From Rhodoferax sp. AJA081-3 (GTDB lineage Bacteria; Pseudomonadota; Gammaproteobacteria; Burkholderiales; Burkholderiaceae_C), in assembly GCF_017798165.1 (NCBI RefSeq), contig NZ_CP059068.1, positions 4,588,001-4,652,000 of the forward strand: DNA of 64,000 nt, given 5' to 3'. This document shows positions 36,172 through 44,624 of the stretch, in pieces (the first letter of the stretch is position 1; each line of letters begins with the position of its first letter). The translations under genes and the position numbers were made by a program. Under the pieces are notes generated by a model. The model was not told the origin of the DNA. It saw only the letters and a program-made list of their open reading frames with translations, and ran no database searches.

Positions 36172-39171
36172 CTAAAACCCCAACCACCCTGGCGAAAGCG
36201 GCAGGCGCGGGGTACGACCCGCGGCACGTGTGAGCTGGGCCAGTGCCAGACCGGTGTCTGCCTGTGGCGTAGCCAAAGCCTGCACATAGTCGAGCGTGGC
36301 ACTGGCCGGGTGACCACCGGGGTACCGCATGGCCAGTGTGCTGCGGGCTTGGTCTACCAGCGTGCGTGCACGCTCTGTTTGTCCGGCCAGCGCCAGCAGG
36401 TAGGCGTGCAGCGCGCGTGGCATGTAGAGCCGGGTGTACAAGGGTGATGTGCTCAGGGCCTCCATGCGTTGGAGGGCCTGTGGCAGATTGCCGGCCTGCA
36501 GGTCCGCATTGGCGACAGAAGCCGCCAAGACGAATGCCTCCGGTGTCTCGGCGGGCAGCTTCAGTGCGTCGACCAGCGCCTGGCTGCGCGCCAATGCCTG
36601 TTGCGCTTGGCCTTGTGTATCCAACTCCAGCAGCGCCAATATTCCCAGTGTGCGCAGTACGGTGCGCTGGGGCGGTGTGTCGCTGGCCGGCAGACCCTGT
36701 TTGGCCTTCTCTAACCAGGCTGCCGCTTGTGCAGGTTCGCCCGCAAACTGGTAACACAGCGCTGCCCGGGCCATGGCGTCGGCCGTTTGCACATGCTGGT
36801 TGCCACTGGTGCGCTGGCGCGCTTGCGCCAGCAGCTCGTACTGGTTGGCGCACGCTTGGTATTGGCCGCTTTGGCGGGAAATTTCCCCCAGAAAGTAGCG
36901 GGTTTGCAAGGTGCGCTCAGCGTCTGGGCCCAGATGGGTGGCCTGGTCTGCGCCCACCTTTTGCAGCCGGGGCATCGCCTGGTCAAATTTTCCGGCACGG
37001 GCCAGACTGACCGCCACATTACCGCGGATGGTCAGGGCGTCCGTCATTTTTCCGGGTGGGGGCTGGGCCAGAAGGTGTTCGATGCCCAGCAGTATTTCCA
37101 GTTCCTTGGCGAAATTGCCCTGCGCGCCGGCAGCCACGGCCCTGCTGTTTTCCACCTCGACATACATCCACCCCGTGGTACCACTTGCCGCGATCACTTC
37201 GGCACGCAAGGGCATCATGATGGCTTCTGCTTCTGCAAATTTTCCCTGCTTCTGCATTGCGTAGGCGAGGTGGCAGCGCGCGAGGACGACCGTATCGGAT
37301 GTCGCTCCGTCAGCACGGCTGATGGCTGGCAGCGCCTCACGGAAGTGTTTCTCTGACTCAGGGTACTTTTCGGCATCCATTTCGGCGTTGGCCAATGCGA
37401 GCGCCAGGCGCGCATACTCCAGGGATTGCATGCCCTTGTGTTTTGCGCTGGCGGCAGCGCTCTGGGTCAGCAGGTCAATCGCGCGCTGGGGTTGCGACAA
37501 GGATCCATAGGTTCGCCCCAATACGCCTTGGAGCTCACCCAGCGTGGCGGGGTCATTCGCAAACTCGCGGCTGAGCTTGCTTGCCCCGGCGTCCAATACG
37601 TCCCTGACCAGCAGTTTTTCGCCACGGGTGCGCTCGGGGTCCGCTGATTCAAACAACGTGACCAGGAACTGGCTCACCGCTTTGGCCTTGGTCGCTTCCT
37701 GTACCGCAAGCTTCCCAGAGTTTTCAGCCAATGCAGCACTGCCTACCGCATCCACCCGCGCGCGCGTTTCTGCGGCCTTGGCTTCTTCGCTGCGAGCCAG
37801 CGCCTGCGCAGTTTGTGCTGTGGCCTGTTCGGCACGGGTGCGTGCATCCTGTGCAGACAGGCGCTGCTGTTCGGCGAACTGTGCGGCCTGGTTGGCCCGC
37901 TGTGCCTGCGACAGTGCAGCGACCAGGCCAGCACCTACAGCTACAAAGGCCACCGCCGTTACAGCGGCTACCGCGCGGTTGCGCCGCAGCCACAGGCCCG
38001 ATGTGTAGCGCCAGTTGCCCCTGCGGGCGTGCACGGGCAGGTGCTGCAACCACCGCTCCAGATCGGCGGCGAGCGCGCCGACTGATGGGTATCGGTCGGC
38101 GGGTTTCTTGCGCAAGGCCTTTGCCGCAATGGCTTCCAGATCGCCCCGCGCCAATGTTGCATCGACGGGCTGTGCCGGGTTGGGCGTGGCCAACGCTTTG
38201 CCCAGCGTTGGTGCCGTGGTGTGCACAATGGCGTGCTCCAGCGCCGCGCGGCCTTCACCCGCAAACGGCAGCACACCGGACAGCAATTCATACAGCACGA
38301 CGCCCAGAGAAAACACGTCGGCTGCCACGCCTGCAGGCTCGCCGGTGATCTGCTCCGGCGCGCAATAGCCTAGCGTAAAACCCCGCCCGGTCAGGTGCGT
38401 AAGGGCGGTGGACAGGCCCTGCGCATCCGCGTCGTCGATGAGCTTGGCAATGCCGAAATCCAGCAGTGATGGTTCACCCGATGTGCCCACCACCACGTTG
38501 GACGGTTTGATGTCGCGGTGCACCACCAACTGGCTGTGCGCGTATTCCGTGGCGCGGCATACCTTGAGCAACAACGCAACCCGGTCCGCCACCCGGGGCG
38601 CGTGGGCGCATGCCCATTGGTTGATGGGTTGGCCGTCGATGTATTCCATCACCAGGTAGGGCTCGCCCTGGTGGGCACCGGCGTCCAGCAGGCGCGCAAT
38701 GCCGGGGTGGGTGAGGCGCGCGAGCAGGCGGCGCTCGCGCAGGAAGCGGTCCACCAGGTCGGTCTTGCCCAGGCCGGTGCGCAGGAATTTGATGGCGGCC
38801 TGGCCTTCAAAATGCCCGTCACGCCGGGCCGCCAGCCACACGGCGCCCATGCCACCCTCGCCTATCTTGCGCTCCAGCTGCCAGGGGCCGACCACATCGC
38901 CGCTGTCCACGCTGGGGCCCGCATCCGGGGCTGCGGCCGCATCCACCTGCGCCTCGAATGCACGGGCGCTGACGCCGACCAGGCTGGCGGCCTGTTCAGG
39001 GTGGGCTGCCGACTGGTCCAGCTCGTCAAGCATGGCCTGCAGGGCGGCTGCATGTTCTGGTTCACGGGCTTGCAGTGCCGACATCCATGCCACACGCTCA
39101 GCGGGCGGCAGATCGGCAACTTCGTCAAACAACGCGAATCGTCGCTTCAAATCGGTGGGATGTACGCGCAT
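36172..39171 (-). CDS. transmembrane Ser/Thr protein kinase with long helical/TPR-like tail (PknT-like)
   Basis: 999 residues. An N-terminal helical region (about 1-90) precedes a full protein kinase domain (about 95-350) with GEGGMG, the ATP Lys in AAIKFL, HRDIKPSN (about 219), LLDFGIAK and YCAPEQ. A membrane helix (VAAVTAVAFVAVGAGLVAAL) is at about 395-415, then a coiled coil of Ala/Gln/Glu-rich repeats and about 500 residues of TPR-like helices, probably periplasmic. It faces an ECF sigma gene of the kinase-controlled kind. It has its own promoter of the shared TGTCGCA-N14-TGCGTC type. No phosphatase or FHA gene is visible. Confidence 0.92.
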   Translation of the reverse strand: MRVHPTDLKRRFALFDEVADLPPAERVAWMSALQAREPEHAAALQAMLDELDQSAAHPEQAASLVGVSARAFEAQVDAAAAPDAGPSVDSGDVVGPWQLERKIGEGGMGAVWLAARRDGHFEGQAAIKFLRTGLGKTDLVDRFLRERRLLARLTHPGIARLLDAGAHQGEPYLVMEYIDGQPINQWACAHAPRVADRVALLLKVCRATEYAHSQLVVHRDIKPSNVVVGTSGEPSLLDFGIAKLIDDADAQGLSTALTHLTGRGFTLGYCAPEQITGEPAGVAADVFSLGVVLYELLSGVLPFAGEGRAALEHAIVHTTAPTLGKALATPNPAQPVDATLARGDLEAIAAKALRKKPADRYPSVGALAADLERWLQHLPVHARRGNWRYTSGLWLRRNRAVAAVTAVAFVAVGAGLVAALSQAQRANQAAQFAEQQRLSAQDARTRAEQATAQTAQALARSEEAKAAETRARVDAVGSAALAENSGKLAVQEATKAKAVSQFLVTLFESADPERTRGEKLLVRDVLDAGASKLSREFANDPATLGELQGVLGRTYGSLSQPQRAIDLLTQSAAASAKHKGMQSLEYARLALALANAEMDAEKYPESEKHFREALPAISRADGATSDTVVLARCHLAYAMQKQGKFAEAEAIMMPLRAEVIAASGTTGWMYVEVENSRAVAAGAQGNFAKELEILLGIEHLLAQPPPGKMTDALTIRGNVAVSLARAGKFDQAMPRLQKVGADQATHLGPDAERTLQTRYFLGEISRQSGQYQACANQYELLAQARQRTSGNQHVQTADAMARAALCYQFAGEPAQAAAWLEKAKQGLPASDTPPQRTVLRTLGILALLELDTQGQAQQALARSQALVDALKLPAETPEAFVLAASVANADLQAGNLPQALQRMEALSTSPLYTRLYMPRALHAYLLALAGQTERARTLVDQARSTLAMRYPGGHPASATLDYVQALATPQADTGLALAQLTRAAGRTPRLPLSPGWLGF

Positions 39172-39232
39172 GGTGTAGGTGTGCAGTGGTGCCCTAGGCT
39201 AACGCAATCTGTCCGGGGCCTTACCTGCATCA

Positions 39233-39259
39233 GACGCAAACCGTGCACGAAATGCGACA
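39233..39259 (-). promoter_or_regulatory. candidate ECF promoter for the Ser/Thr kinase gene
   Basis: Read on the minus strand: TGTCGCA (39259-39253), 14 bases, TGCGTC (39238-39233) followed by TGATGC. The expected start of transcription is about 55 bases before the kinase ATG. Identical in both boxes and spacing to the pair near 44.5 kb. Confidence 0.7.
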
Positions 39260-39292
39260 CAGCAGCATCGGGTCCGGAACTTTGGTTTGCAA

Positions 39293-39322
39293 TGGCGTGT
39301 TCTGCGCATGCAGTGCGTCTTA
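39293..39322 (+). promoter_or_regulatory. candidate ECF promoter for the secreted 177-residue protein
   Basis: TGGCGTG at 39293-39299 (a weaker -35 match), 14 bases, then TGCGTCTTA at 39314-39322. The -10 box is identical to that before the CsgG-like gene, and the distance to the start codon is similar (about 60 bases). Confidence 0.55.
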
Positions 39323-39382
39323 GGGATCAGTGCAGGCCTGCCTGTCACACCGGTTCCCAACTATCCACCCATAAGGAGCACC

Positions 39383-39916
39383 ATGTTTACACCATCACCC
39401 TTCAACCGCTGCGCTGCCACGGCCCTGCTGGCTGCCATCGGCCTGGCCCTGCCATGGGCTGCGCTGGCAGACACGCCCCAGCGCCTGAGTGCCACGGTGG
39501 ACGGCAAGCCGTTCGAAAGCGATGACAGCGGCATCTTGTACCTGGTGCCCAGAAAAGGCGTGCTCAACCTGATGGCCAGCACCAAGGGTGCTTCGGCCTA
39601 TCCGCCACCCAAGACGCCGGTGGACAAGCTGTCCATCAACTGCAGCGACTATGACGGCAAACCGGTCAAGTTCACATTCGCCACCTCAGGCAGCCGCAGC
39701 TGCGAGGTCAGCTTCACCAAGGGTGTCAGCAGGAAGCCTTTTGGCGACCCGGATGCGGAGTACCGCATGGTGGATGGCAAGAACCAGTTGGAAATAACGT
39801 CCGTCAAAGGCAAGGTGATTGAAGGCACATTCAGCTTTGAGCTGGTGGAGGTGAAAACCAAGGCCAAGATGACCATCACTGGCGGGACTTTCAAGGCTGA
39901 AGACCGCCAGTTGTAA
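39383..39916 (+). CDS. secreted hypothetical protein in the kinase-sigma locus
   Basis: 177 residues from the ATG at 39383 with AAGGAG ahead. Signal peptide ends near ALA-D (about residue 29). The mature part is beta-rich (LSATVDGKPFESDDSGILYL, VKFTFATSGSRSCEVSF, IEGTFSFELVEVKTKAKMTI) and resembles DUF6252-like calycin/lipocalin-style sandwiches in which a 'goal: ITGGTF' strand closes the fold. Two Cys could pair. Upstream of the ECF sigma gene, 106 bp apart, and the first gene from the candidate ECF promoter. Confidence 0.72.
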   Translation: MFTPSPFNRCAATALLAAIGLALPWAALADTPQRLSATVDGKPFESDDSGILYLVPRKGVLNLMASTKGASAYPPPKTPVDKLSINCSDYDGKPVKFTFATSGSRSCEVSFTKGVSRKPFGDPDAEYRMVDGKNQLEITSVKGKVIEGTFSFELVEVKTKAKMTITGGTFKAEDRQL

Positions 39917-40022
39917 CGCCTGCTTACAAGCGCCCGTACCGTTGGGCGATTCGTTGTGGCTTAAACTGCCGCGCAGCAGTGCGAAAGCGCCTGCGCGCTC
40001 CACAACGAGGACACCAGTTTTG

Positions 40023-40595
40023 ATGCAAACGGAACCTGTCGACGAGATTACGCCACTGCTGCACGCCATACGCGCAGGGGACCAGAGCGCTGCCGCACGT
40101 TTGTATGCATTGCTGTACCCTGAAATCAAACGCCTGGCCCATTCGCGCCTGTATGCGGTGGGCGGCGTCACCAGCCTCAACACCACCGGGCTGGTGCATG
40201 AAGGTTTTCTGCGCATGGTGGAGCGTACAGGCATGGCCGGTGAATCCCGGGCCCAGTTCTTTGCCTATGTGGGCAAGGTGCTGCGCTCCGTGGTGCTGGA
40301 CCACCTGCGCGCCAACCAGGCGGAGAAACGTGGCGGAGACCTGGTGCAGGTCACGCTGTCGCAGGCCGAGTCCATTGCAGTGGATGGGCGCGACAACTGG
40401 TTTCTGTTGGACTCCGCCTTGGAGCAGTTGCGCGCGCTGGACCTGGGCCTGTACGAGCTGGTGGAGCTGCGTTATTTTGCCGGCCTGACCGTGGCCGATA
40501 TTGCAAAGCTGCTGGGTGTCTCCACCCGTACCGTGGACCGTGACTGGGTGAAAGCCAAGGCCTGGCTGGAGAGCCTGATCGAGAGCACCGCCTAG
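40023..40595 (+). CDS. ECF-like sigma factor (ECF43/EcfP type, kinase-controlled)
   Basis: 190 residues from the ATG at 40023. Region 2 is at about 10-85 and region 4 at about 130-185, with VELRYFAGLTVADIAKLLGV and STRTVDRDWVKAKAWL. Matches the Sigma70_ECF family rather than RpoE-like groups. Where classical ECFs have an acidic DAED before LVQE, this one has NTTG before LVHE (residues 53-60). In Vibrio EcfP, phosphorylation of a Thr at this site by kinase PknT supplies the missing charge for RNA polymerase binding. No anti-sigma gene is present, consistent with kinase control. Confidence 0.88.
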   Translation: MQTEPVDEITPLLHAIRAGDQSAAARLYALLYPEIKRLAHSRLYAVGGVTSLNTTGLVHEGFLRMVERTGMAGESRAQFFAYVGKVLRSVVLDHLRANQAEKRGGDLVQVTLSQAESIAVDGRDNWFLLDSALEQLRALDLGLYELVELRYFAGLTVADIAKLLGVSTRTVDRDWVKAKAWLESLIESTA

Positions 40596-40598
40596 GTT

Positions 40599-41033
40599 CT
40601 ACTTGCTGCAGTCGCCCAGCCGGTTTGCGCTGAGCGAGGTTTGCACTACGCGGCCCTTCATGTCGCTGCTGTCATCAAACTGTGTCACCCGCATGTCCAT
40701 GGTGAAAGTGTCTTCAGTCACTGTGCCCGTGCCTTCTCCGCGCATCCTGGGCTTGCTGCATGTGTACTGGATGGTGATGTTGCTGCCCTTGCGTTTGACC
40801 TCTGGCGGCGTGCAGCCCTCTGAACCCTGCTGGTTGGCGTAGGCACTGTTGGTGTCCACATCCTTTTGTGTCACGCATTGTTTGAAGTTGACGGGGATCT
40901 TCATGCCAAACACTTCAGTAACCGTAGAGTATTCGTATTGGCCTGGCTTCAGGTTCTGCGCCTGGGCCGTGGGCACGGCCAAACTTGCAGCCAAGGTAGC
41001 AGTAGTGGCAATGGTATGGAGAATCGATTTCAT
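40599..41033 (-). CDS. DUF3617 family periplasmic protein
   Basis: 144 residues. Signal peptide ends near AQA-Q (about residue 26). The mature part begins LKPGQYEYSTVTEVFGMKIP and has a CVTQ...GCTPPEV...YTCSKPRMRGEGTGT pattern, typical of DUF3617, whose function is unknown. Four Cys suggest disulfides. Last gene of the minus-strand run that starts at 44442. Its stop lies three bases after the convergent sigma gene. Confidence 0.82.
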   Translation of the reverse strand: MKSILHTIATTATLAASLAVPTAQAQNLKPGQYEYSTVTEVFGMKIPVNFKQCVTQKDVDTNSAYANQQGSEGCTPPEVKRKGSNITIQYTCSKPRMRGEGTGTVTEDTFTMDMRVTQFDDSSDMKGRVVQTSLSANRLGDCSK

Positions 41034-41062
41034 CGGTACAGCCTTGTAGAGGGTTGAAAGAA

Positions 41063-43333
41063 CTAGCGCAGACCGCCACGGTTGTAGACCTGCGGCTGCC
41101 CGGTCTGGCGGCAGGTCTTGAGCTTGCCGCTGTCCACCTGGCGCTTGCAGGCGTTGAAATCAGCTACATCGCTGCACAGCATTTCGTCCGGGCGGCCCAG
41201 GAACGGCTTGCAATGCGCCAGCGGCCGTTCATCCACTGCAGGCGGTTTGGGGACATGCACCTGCAAGCCCGAGCCCATCGTGGCGCCAATCGTCCCGCCA
41301 CCTTGCACGACTGGCGGCGGTGTGCCGGTGCTTCCGTTCAATGCCCCCACGTCGCTTAACGCCACCGGTGCCTGGTACCAGTGGACGCAGGGCGTTTTCA
41401 CCCAGTTGTCACCGGAAAATTCAACCGCCGTGCACTCCCGCACCTGACCCACGCCCAGCAGTTGCTCCGCGAGCTTGTACTGCGGTGTATCTTTTGCCAA
41501 GGCGGGTTTTGGGCAACTGACGATCAGCGGGTCTTTGGCACTGACCTTGCAATCCGGAAGCTTTGACTTCGGCGTGGCGGCAATAGGTGCACCAGGAAAG
41601 CTGAAGTTGGGCGACAGTACCTGCGCAAGCTGTTGCATTTTTCCGGTCAAATCTTTGTGTGCCTTGGACTCCTGGACTTGGCAATCCATAACCCCCGCCT
41701 TGGGCAGCCCCATGCTGGCACCGTACTCCTTTTGCAGCAATGCGTTGCATTGCTTGACCGATGCCGGGTCTTCGCAGGCAATTGCCACCGTACTAAACAG
41801 CAGGTTGTAGCCACACTGGATGCCAGCTTTTTCAAACGGCTTGGACTTGACCCATTGCATGATTTCCGTTTGGGCAACCGCTACGGGGTTTCCGCCCGTG
41901 CACTCTGTCACCGCGGCGCTTCCCACGATGCCTCTCACACTGTCACAAAGCTGTTTGGATCGGTTGGTATTGCACTGGGCGCTGAAGGACTCCTTGGTCG
42001 GCTGCAGCTTCAATGCACAGGCGTCAGGGCCGACGGTAGGAATCAGCCTTTGCCCCATGGCATAGCTGCAGCTGGACGTGGTATCGGTCACGCCCTCGCC
42101 CGCGCCAGAGCGGCCTTCCTTGGTCCATTCGATGAGTGCTTCCGAAAGAGCCCGGCTGGCGGACACGCAGCTCTGGTACGTATCTGTTACGAGTTTGCGC
42201 CGTTTGGTTTCATCAGTTTCCGTCAGCATCTGCTGAACCTGACTGGCGCTGATAGCTGCGGCGGCCTTTGCAATGGTGTCATTGCGCAGTGCAACCAAGG
42301 AGCGGGTTCGCTTGTCCCATTCCGGATAGACATCGCGCTGTGCATAAATCGTCCAGGTATTGTTGGCATAGTCATCGGGTATGGCCAACTTGAAGGGGCT
42401 GTTGCGCACTGCTGCAATGACAGCAGCCTTGTGAGCATTCCAGTTTTTGGCGCTCTCCATGCGGGCCTGCACGCTGCCATTCACGACTTCCTTGGGGTTA
42501 TACGGCGCATGTCCATACATGTACACAATGAAGTCGGTTTGACTGACCTCTCTGCCATGGATCTTGTAGGTGGTTCCGCCTCCGCCGAAAAAGTCCGAGA
42601 TGAAGTCCACCACCTCGCCCAGGGCCCCGATGATGGCTTCACCCACCTTGGCGATGTCGTCAAAGAATCCACACAAGTCAACGGTCAGAAAGAAGTTGGC
42701 AACCGCACAGGCCACTGTTGCCCCCACGTCCTTGACCAAGCCCCAGTAGTCTTTTTTGTCGATATCCACGTAGATATCGAACAAGGAGCTCACCCAACTG
42801 GGAATGACGTTGGTCGACTCTACGACCGATGAATTGCCTACGGCCTGGGCGCAATAGATGGCGTCGTCCACATCATCCGCATGTGCACATTTGCTGTAGA
42901 TGCTGTAGGCATCGGTAACGTATTCGCCGGTACCCGACGCATCCAGATAGGGCTGGCACTTGGACCTGAAATCTGCCTCGTTGCTGGCATTGGGCACGGC
43001 CTTCACGCAGGCAAAAATGCCATCCAGCTGGTTGCTGCTACCACCGCCAGCTACACCAATGATGGCGACCACGCATCCCAGTTCATCCTTCTCTTTAAAG
43101 CAGGCCTTGGCAACCTTGGCGTAGTCGTCTGCCGCGCCGCACAACGACGGCAGACCGCTACACACTTTATCGAGCACTTCAAACACTGACTCAGCCTGTG
43201 CGGCTTTCGTCGGACAAAGAACGGCAAAGGCCAGCAATACCACGGTGAGGAAGGTGCTGCGGATTGTCTGCAAAGCAAGACCGAAGTGCATGGTCACGCC
43301 ATTGGTTTGGGAAGGGTTCGGGTGCGTGATCAT
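41063..43333 (-). CDS. large secreted Cys-rich protein, unknown
   Basis: 756 residues, not recognised. The ATG at 43333 overlaps the stop of the upstream gene (ATGA); the hydrophobic signal (STFLTVVLLAFAVLCPTKAAQA) follows at about 27-48. More than 25 Cys are spread through the protein, which has an N-terminal helical part, a Gly/Phe/Asp-rich central piece (about 215-260: VDLCGFFDDIAKVGEAIIGAL), and a C-terminal third with repeated C-x(n)-C pairs (LPDCKVSAKDPLIVSCPKP, CKPFLGRPDEMLCSDVADF). Looks like a disulfide-stabilised exported protein. Part of the envelope locus. Confidence 0.72.
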   Translation of the reverse strand: MITHPNPSQTNGVTMHFGLALQTIRSTFLTVVLLAFAVLCPTKAAQAESVFEVLDKVCSGLPSLCGAADDYAKVAKACFKEKDELGCVVAIIGVAGGGSSNQLDGIFACVKAVPNASNEADFRSKCQPYLDASGTGEYVTDAYSIYSKCAHADDVDDAIYCAQAVGNSSVVESTNVIPSWVSSLFDIYVDIDKKDYWGLVKDVGATVACAVANFFLTVDLCGFFDDIAKVGEAIIGALGEVVDFISDFFGGGGTTYKIHGREVSQTDFIVYMYGHAPYNPKEVVNGSVQARMESAKNWNAHKAAVIAAVRNSPFKLAIPDDYANNTWTIYAQRDVYPEWDKRTRSLVALRNDTIAKAAAAISASQVQQMLTETDETKRRKLVTDTYQSCVSASRALSEALIEWTKEGRSGAGEGVTDTTSSCSYAMGQRLIPTVGPDACALKLQPTKESFSAQCNTNRSKQLCDSVRGIVGSAAVTECTGGNPVAVAQTEIMQWVKSKPFEKAGIQCGYNLLFSTVAIACEDPASVKQCNALLQKEYGASMGLPKAGVMDCQVQESKAHKDLTGKMQQLAQVLSPNFSFPGAPIAATPKSKLPDCKVSAKDPLIVSCPKPALAKDTPQYKLAEQLLGVGQVRECTAVEFSGDNWVKTPCVHWYQAPVALSDVGALNGSTGTPPPVVQGGGTIGATMGSGLQVHVPKPPAVDERPLAHCKPFLGRPDEMLCSDVADFNACKRQVDSGKLKTCRQTGQPQVYNRGGLR

Positions 43334-44442
43334 TTGATCTCTACCACGCGGCTTCCTGTGCGCTGCGTTGCGCGGGCTTGCAGCTGCGCAACCGTCAGAC
43401 GCTCATGCGCCATGTACTGCTTGAGTTGCGCAACAGAAATGACCTTTCCGTTAGGCGACTCCAGTACGGTGCCGTCGGGCTTGGCCAGCATGTCCTGGAT
43501 GGAAGTGCCAGGTTGCAATTTGACGCGCGGCCCCGTCGCAACGGTAACGGGCGTACCGGCGCGACCTTGGGGAGTGGCACTGCGGGCGCGCTCCAAAAGG
43601 CCCCGAGGATCACGCGGGCTGGCCTTGAGCATTGCGTCAATCTGCCGCAATTGATCGGCAGTGTATTTGCGCGATCCAATTTGGATCACATCACCGGCGG
43701 GGCGCTTCATCGCATCGGCCAGTGTGGTTCCCTGGCCAACGACCACTTGCGCGGTTGCGTTTGGCATGGATTGCGGTACTGGTTTGACTGCCCGGGGTTC
43801 GCTCAGTTTTGCGTAGATGGACTGGACCTTCACCATGTCCTCTGCACGCGTCACCTTTCCGCCCGGCAGCACGATGCGGGTGCCGGTTGGTGCTGCGGCC
43901 AGGGTCCTGATGCTTTGCCCCTGCCTGGCCACCAGAACGGGTGCGGTGGAAACACCATTGATGCGGGCTTCGAGCTGCTTGAGTTGCGCCACGGTAATGG
44001 TTTTGCCGCTTTTGCCTCTCAACACTGTGGAGTCGGGGAGCGCATTGACGTCGACAGCCCGTCCATCGACCTTGAGCGTGCGGAAGCGGGTAAGTGCCGA
44101 GACCGAAACCGGCTGTAGCGGTTTGCCCCCGAGCGAGGTCGATGCAGTTTGGCTGGGCTGCGACGGCGCTTGCAGTGTGGCCGGCTGTGGTGGCGACGGA
44201 GGCTGCAATGCCGCGGGAGACTGCCATTGGACTGGCGGTTGCAGCTGCCCTGTGGGTTGCAGTTGTCCCGATGGCTGCATCTGTGTGGGCGGTCTCAGTT
44301 GAGACCCCTGCGCTGCGGCATTGGATGCGACCCCTATGTGCACAAGAAGTGGCACCAAAAGCGCGATCCTGGCGAACCCACGCCAACACGGACTCTGTGT
44401 GGGGGCAGATGACATAGGCAAGCAATGCAACGGTCTGGACAT
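43330..44442 (-). CDS. secreted protein with repeated GKxITVAQLKQ modules
   Basis: 370 residues from the ATG at 44442 (GGAGA upstream; longer in-frame starts would bury the signal). Signal peptide then a Gln/Pro-rich stretch of short QLQP-type repeats (about 45-100). The rest carries four or five degenerate units of the form TVL-x(n)-GKxITVAQLKQLE: GKSGKTITVAQLKQLEARI, GGKVTRAEDMVKVQ, GSRKYTADQLRQIDAML, NGKVISVAQLKQYM. No family known to me. First gene of the minus-strand run and divergent from the CsgG-like gene across an ECF promoter pair. Confidence 0.7.
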   Translation of the reverse strand: MSRPLHCLPMSSAPTQSPCWRGFARIALLVPLLVHIGVASNAAAQGSQLRPPTQMQPSGQLQPTGQLQPPVQWQSPAALQPPSPPQPATLQAPSQPSQTASTSLGGKPLQPVSVSALTRFRTLKVDGRAVDVNALPDSTVLRGKSGKTITVAQLKQLEARINGVSTAPVLVARQGQSIRTLAAAPTGTRIVLPGGKVTRAEDMVKVQSIYAKLSEPRAVKPVPQSMPNATAQVVVGQGTTLADAMKRPAGDVIQIGSRKYTADQLRQIDAMLKASPRDPRGLLERARSATPQGRAGTPVTVATGPRVKLQPGTSIQDMLAKPDGTVLESPNGKVISVAQLKQYMAHERLTVAQLQARATQRTGSRVVEIK

Positions 44443-44480
44443 GGGATCTCCACAAGAAAAAGTGAATGCACGCCCCATAG

Positions 44481-44507
44481 GACGCAAAGCCCAGAACTTT
44501 TGCGACA
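44481..44507 (-). promoter_or_regulatory. candidate ECF promoter for the repeat-protein/Cys-rich/DUF3617 run
   Basis: Minus strand: TGTCGCA (44507-44501), 14 bases, TGCGTC (44486-44481) then CTATGG. Expected transcript start about 30 bases before the ATG at 44442. Confidence 0.7.
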
Positions 44508-44539
44508 CCGTGGCCGCAGTTATCTTTTTTTTGGCGAGT

Positions 44540-44569
44540 TGTCGCAGTCTTTGCTCCCACTGCGTCTTA
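44540..44569 (+). promoter_or_regulatory. candidate ECF promoter for the csgG-like/ompA-like run
   Basis: TGTCGCA at 44540-44546, 14 bases, TGCGTCTTA at 44561-44569. Exact same boxes and spacing as the divergent partner at 44481-44507. The start codon is about 55 bases further on. Confidence 0.7.
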
Positions 44570-44624
44570 ACCAAGGAGCAGGCCTACGCAAGGGCCCCTA
44601 CCAACCCATTGACCAGGAGCTTCC

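Noticed and set aside
43330..44617. curli (csg) biogenesis operon
   Set aside because: Only a CsgG-like gene is present; no CsgA/B/E/F-type genes or curlin repeats are seen, and the neighbouring repeat protein lacks the curlin pattern.
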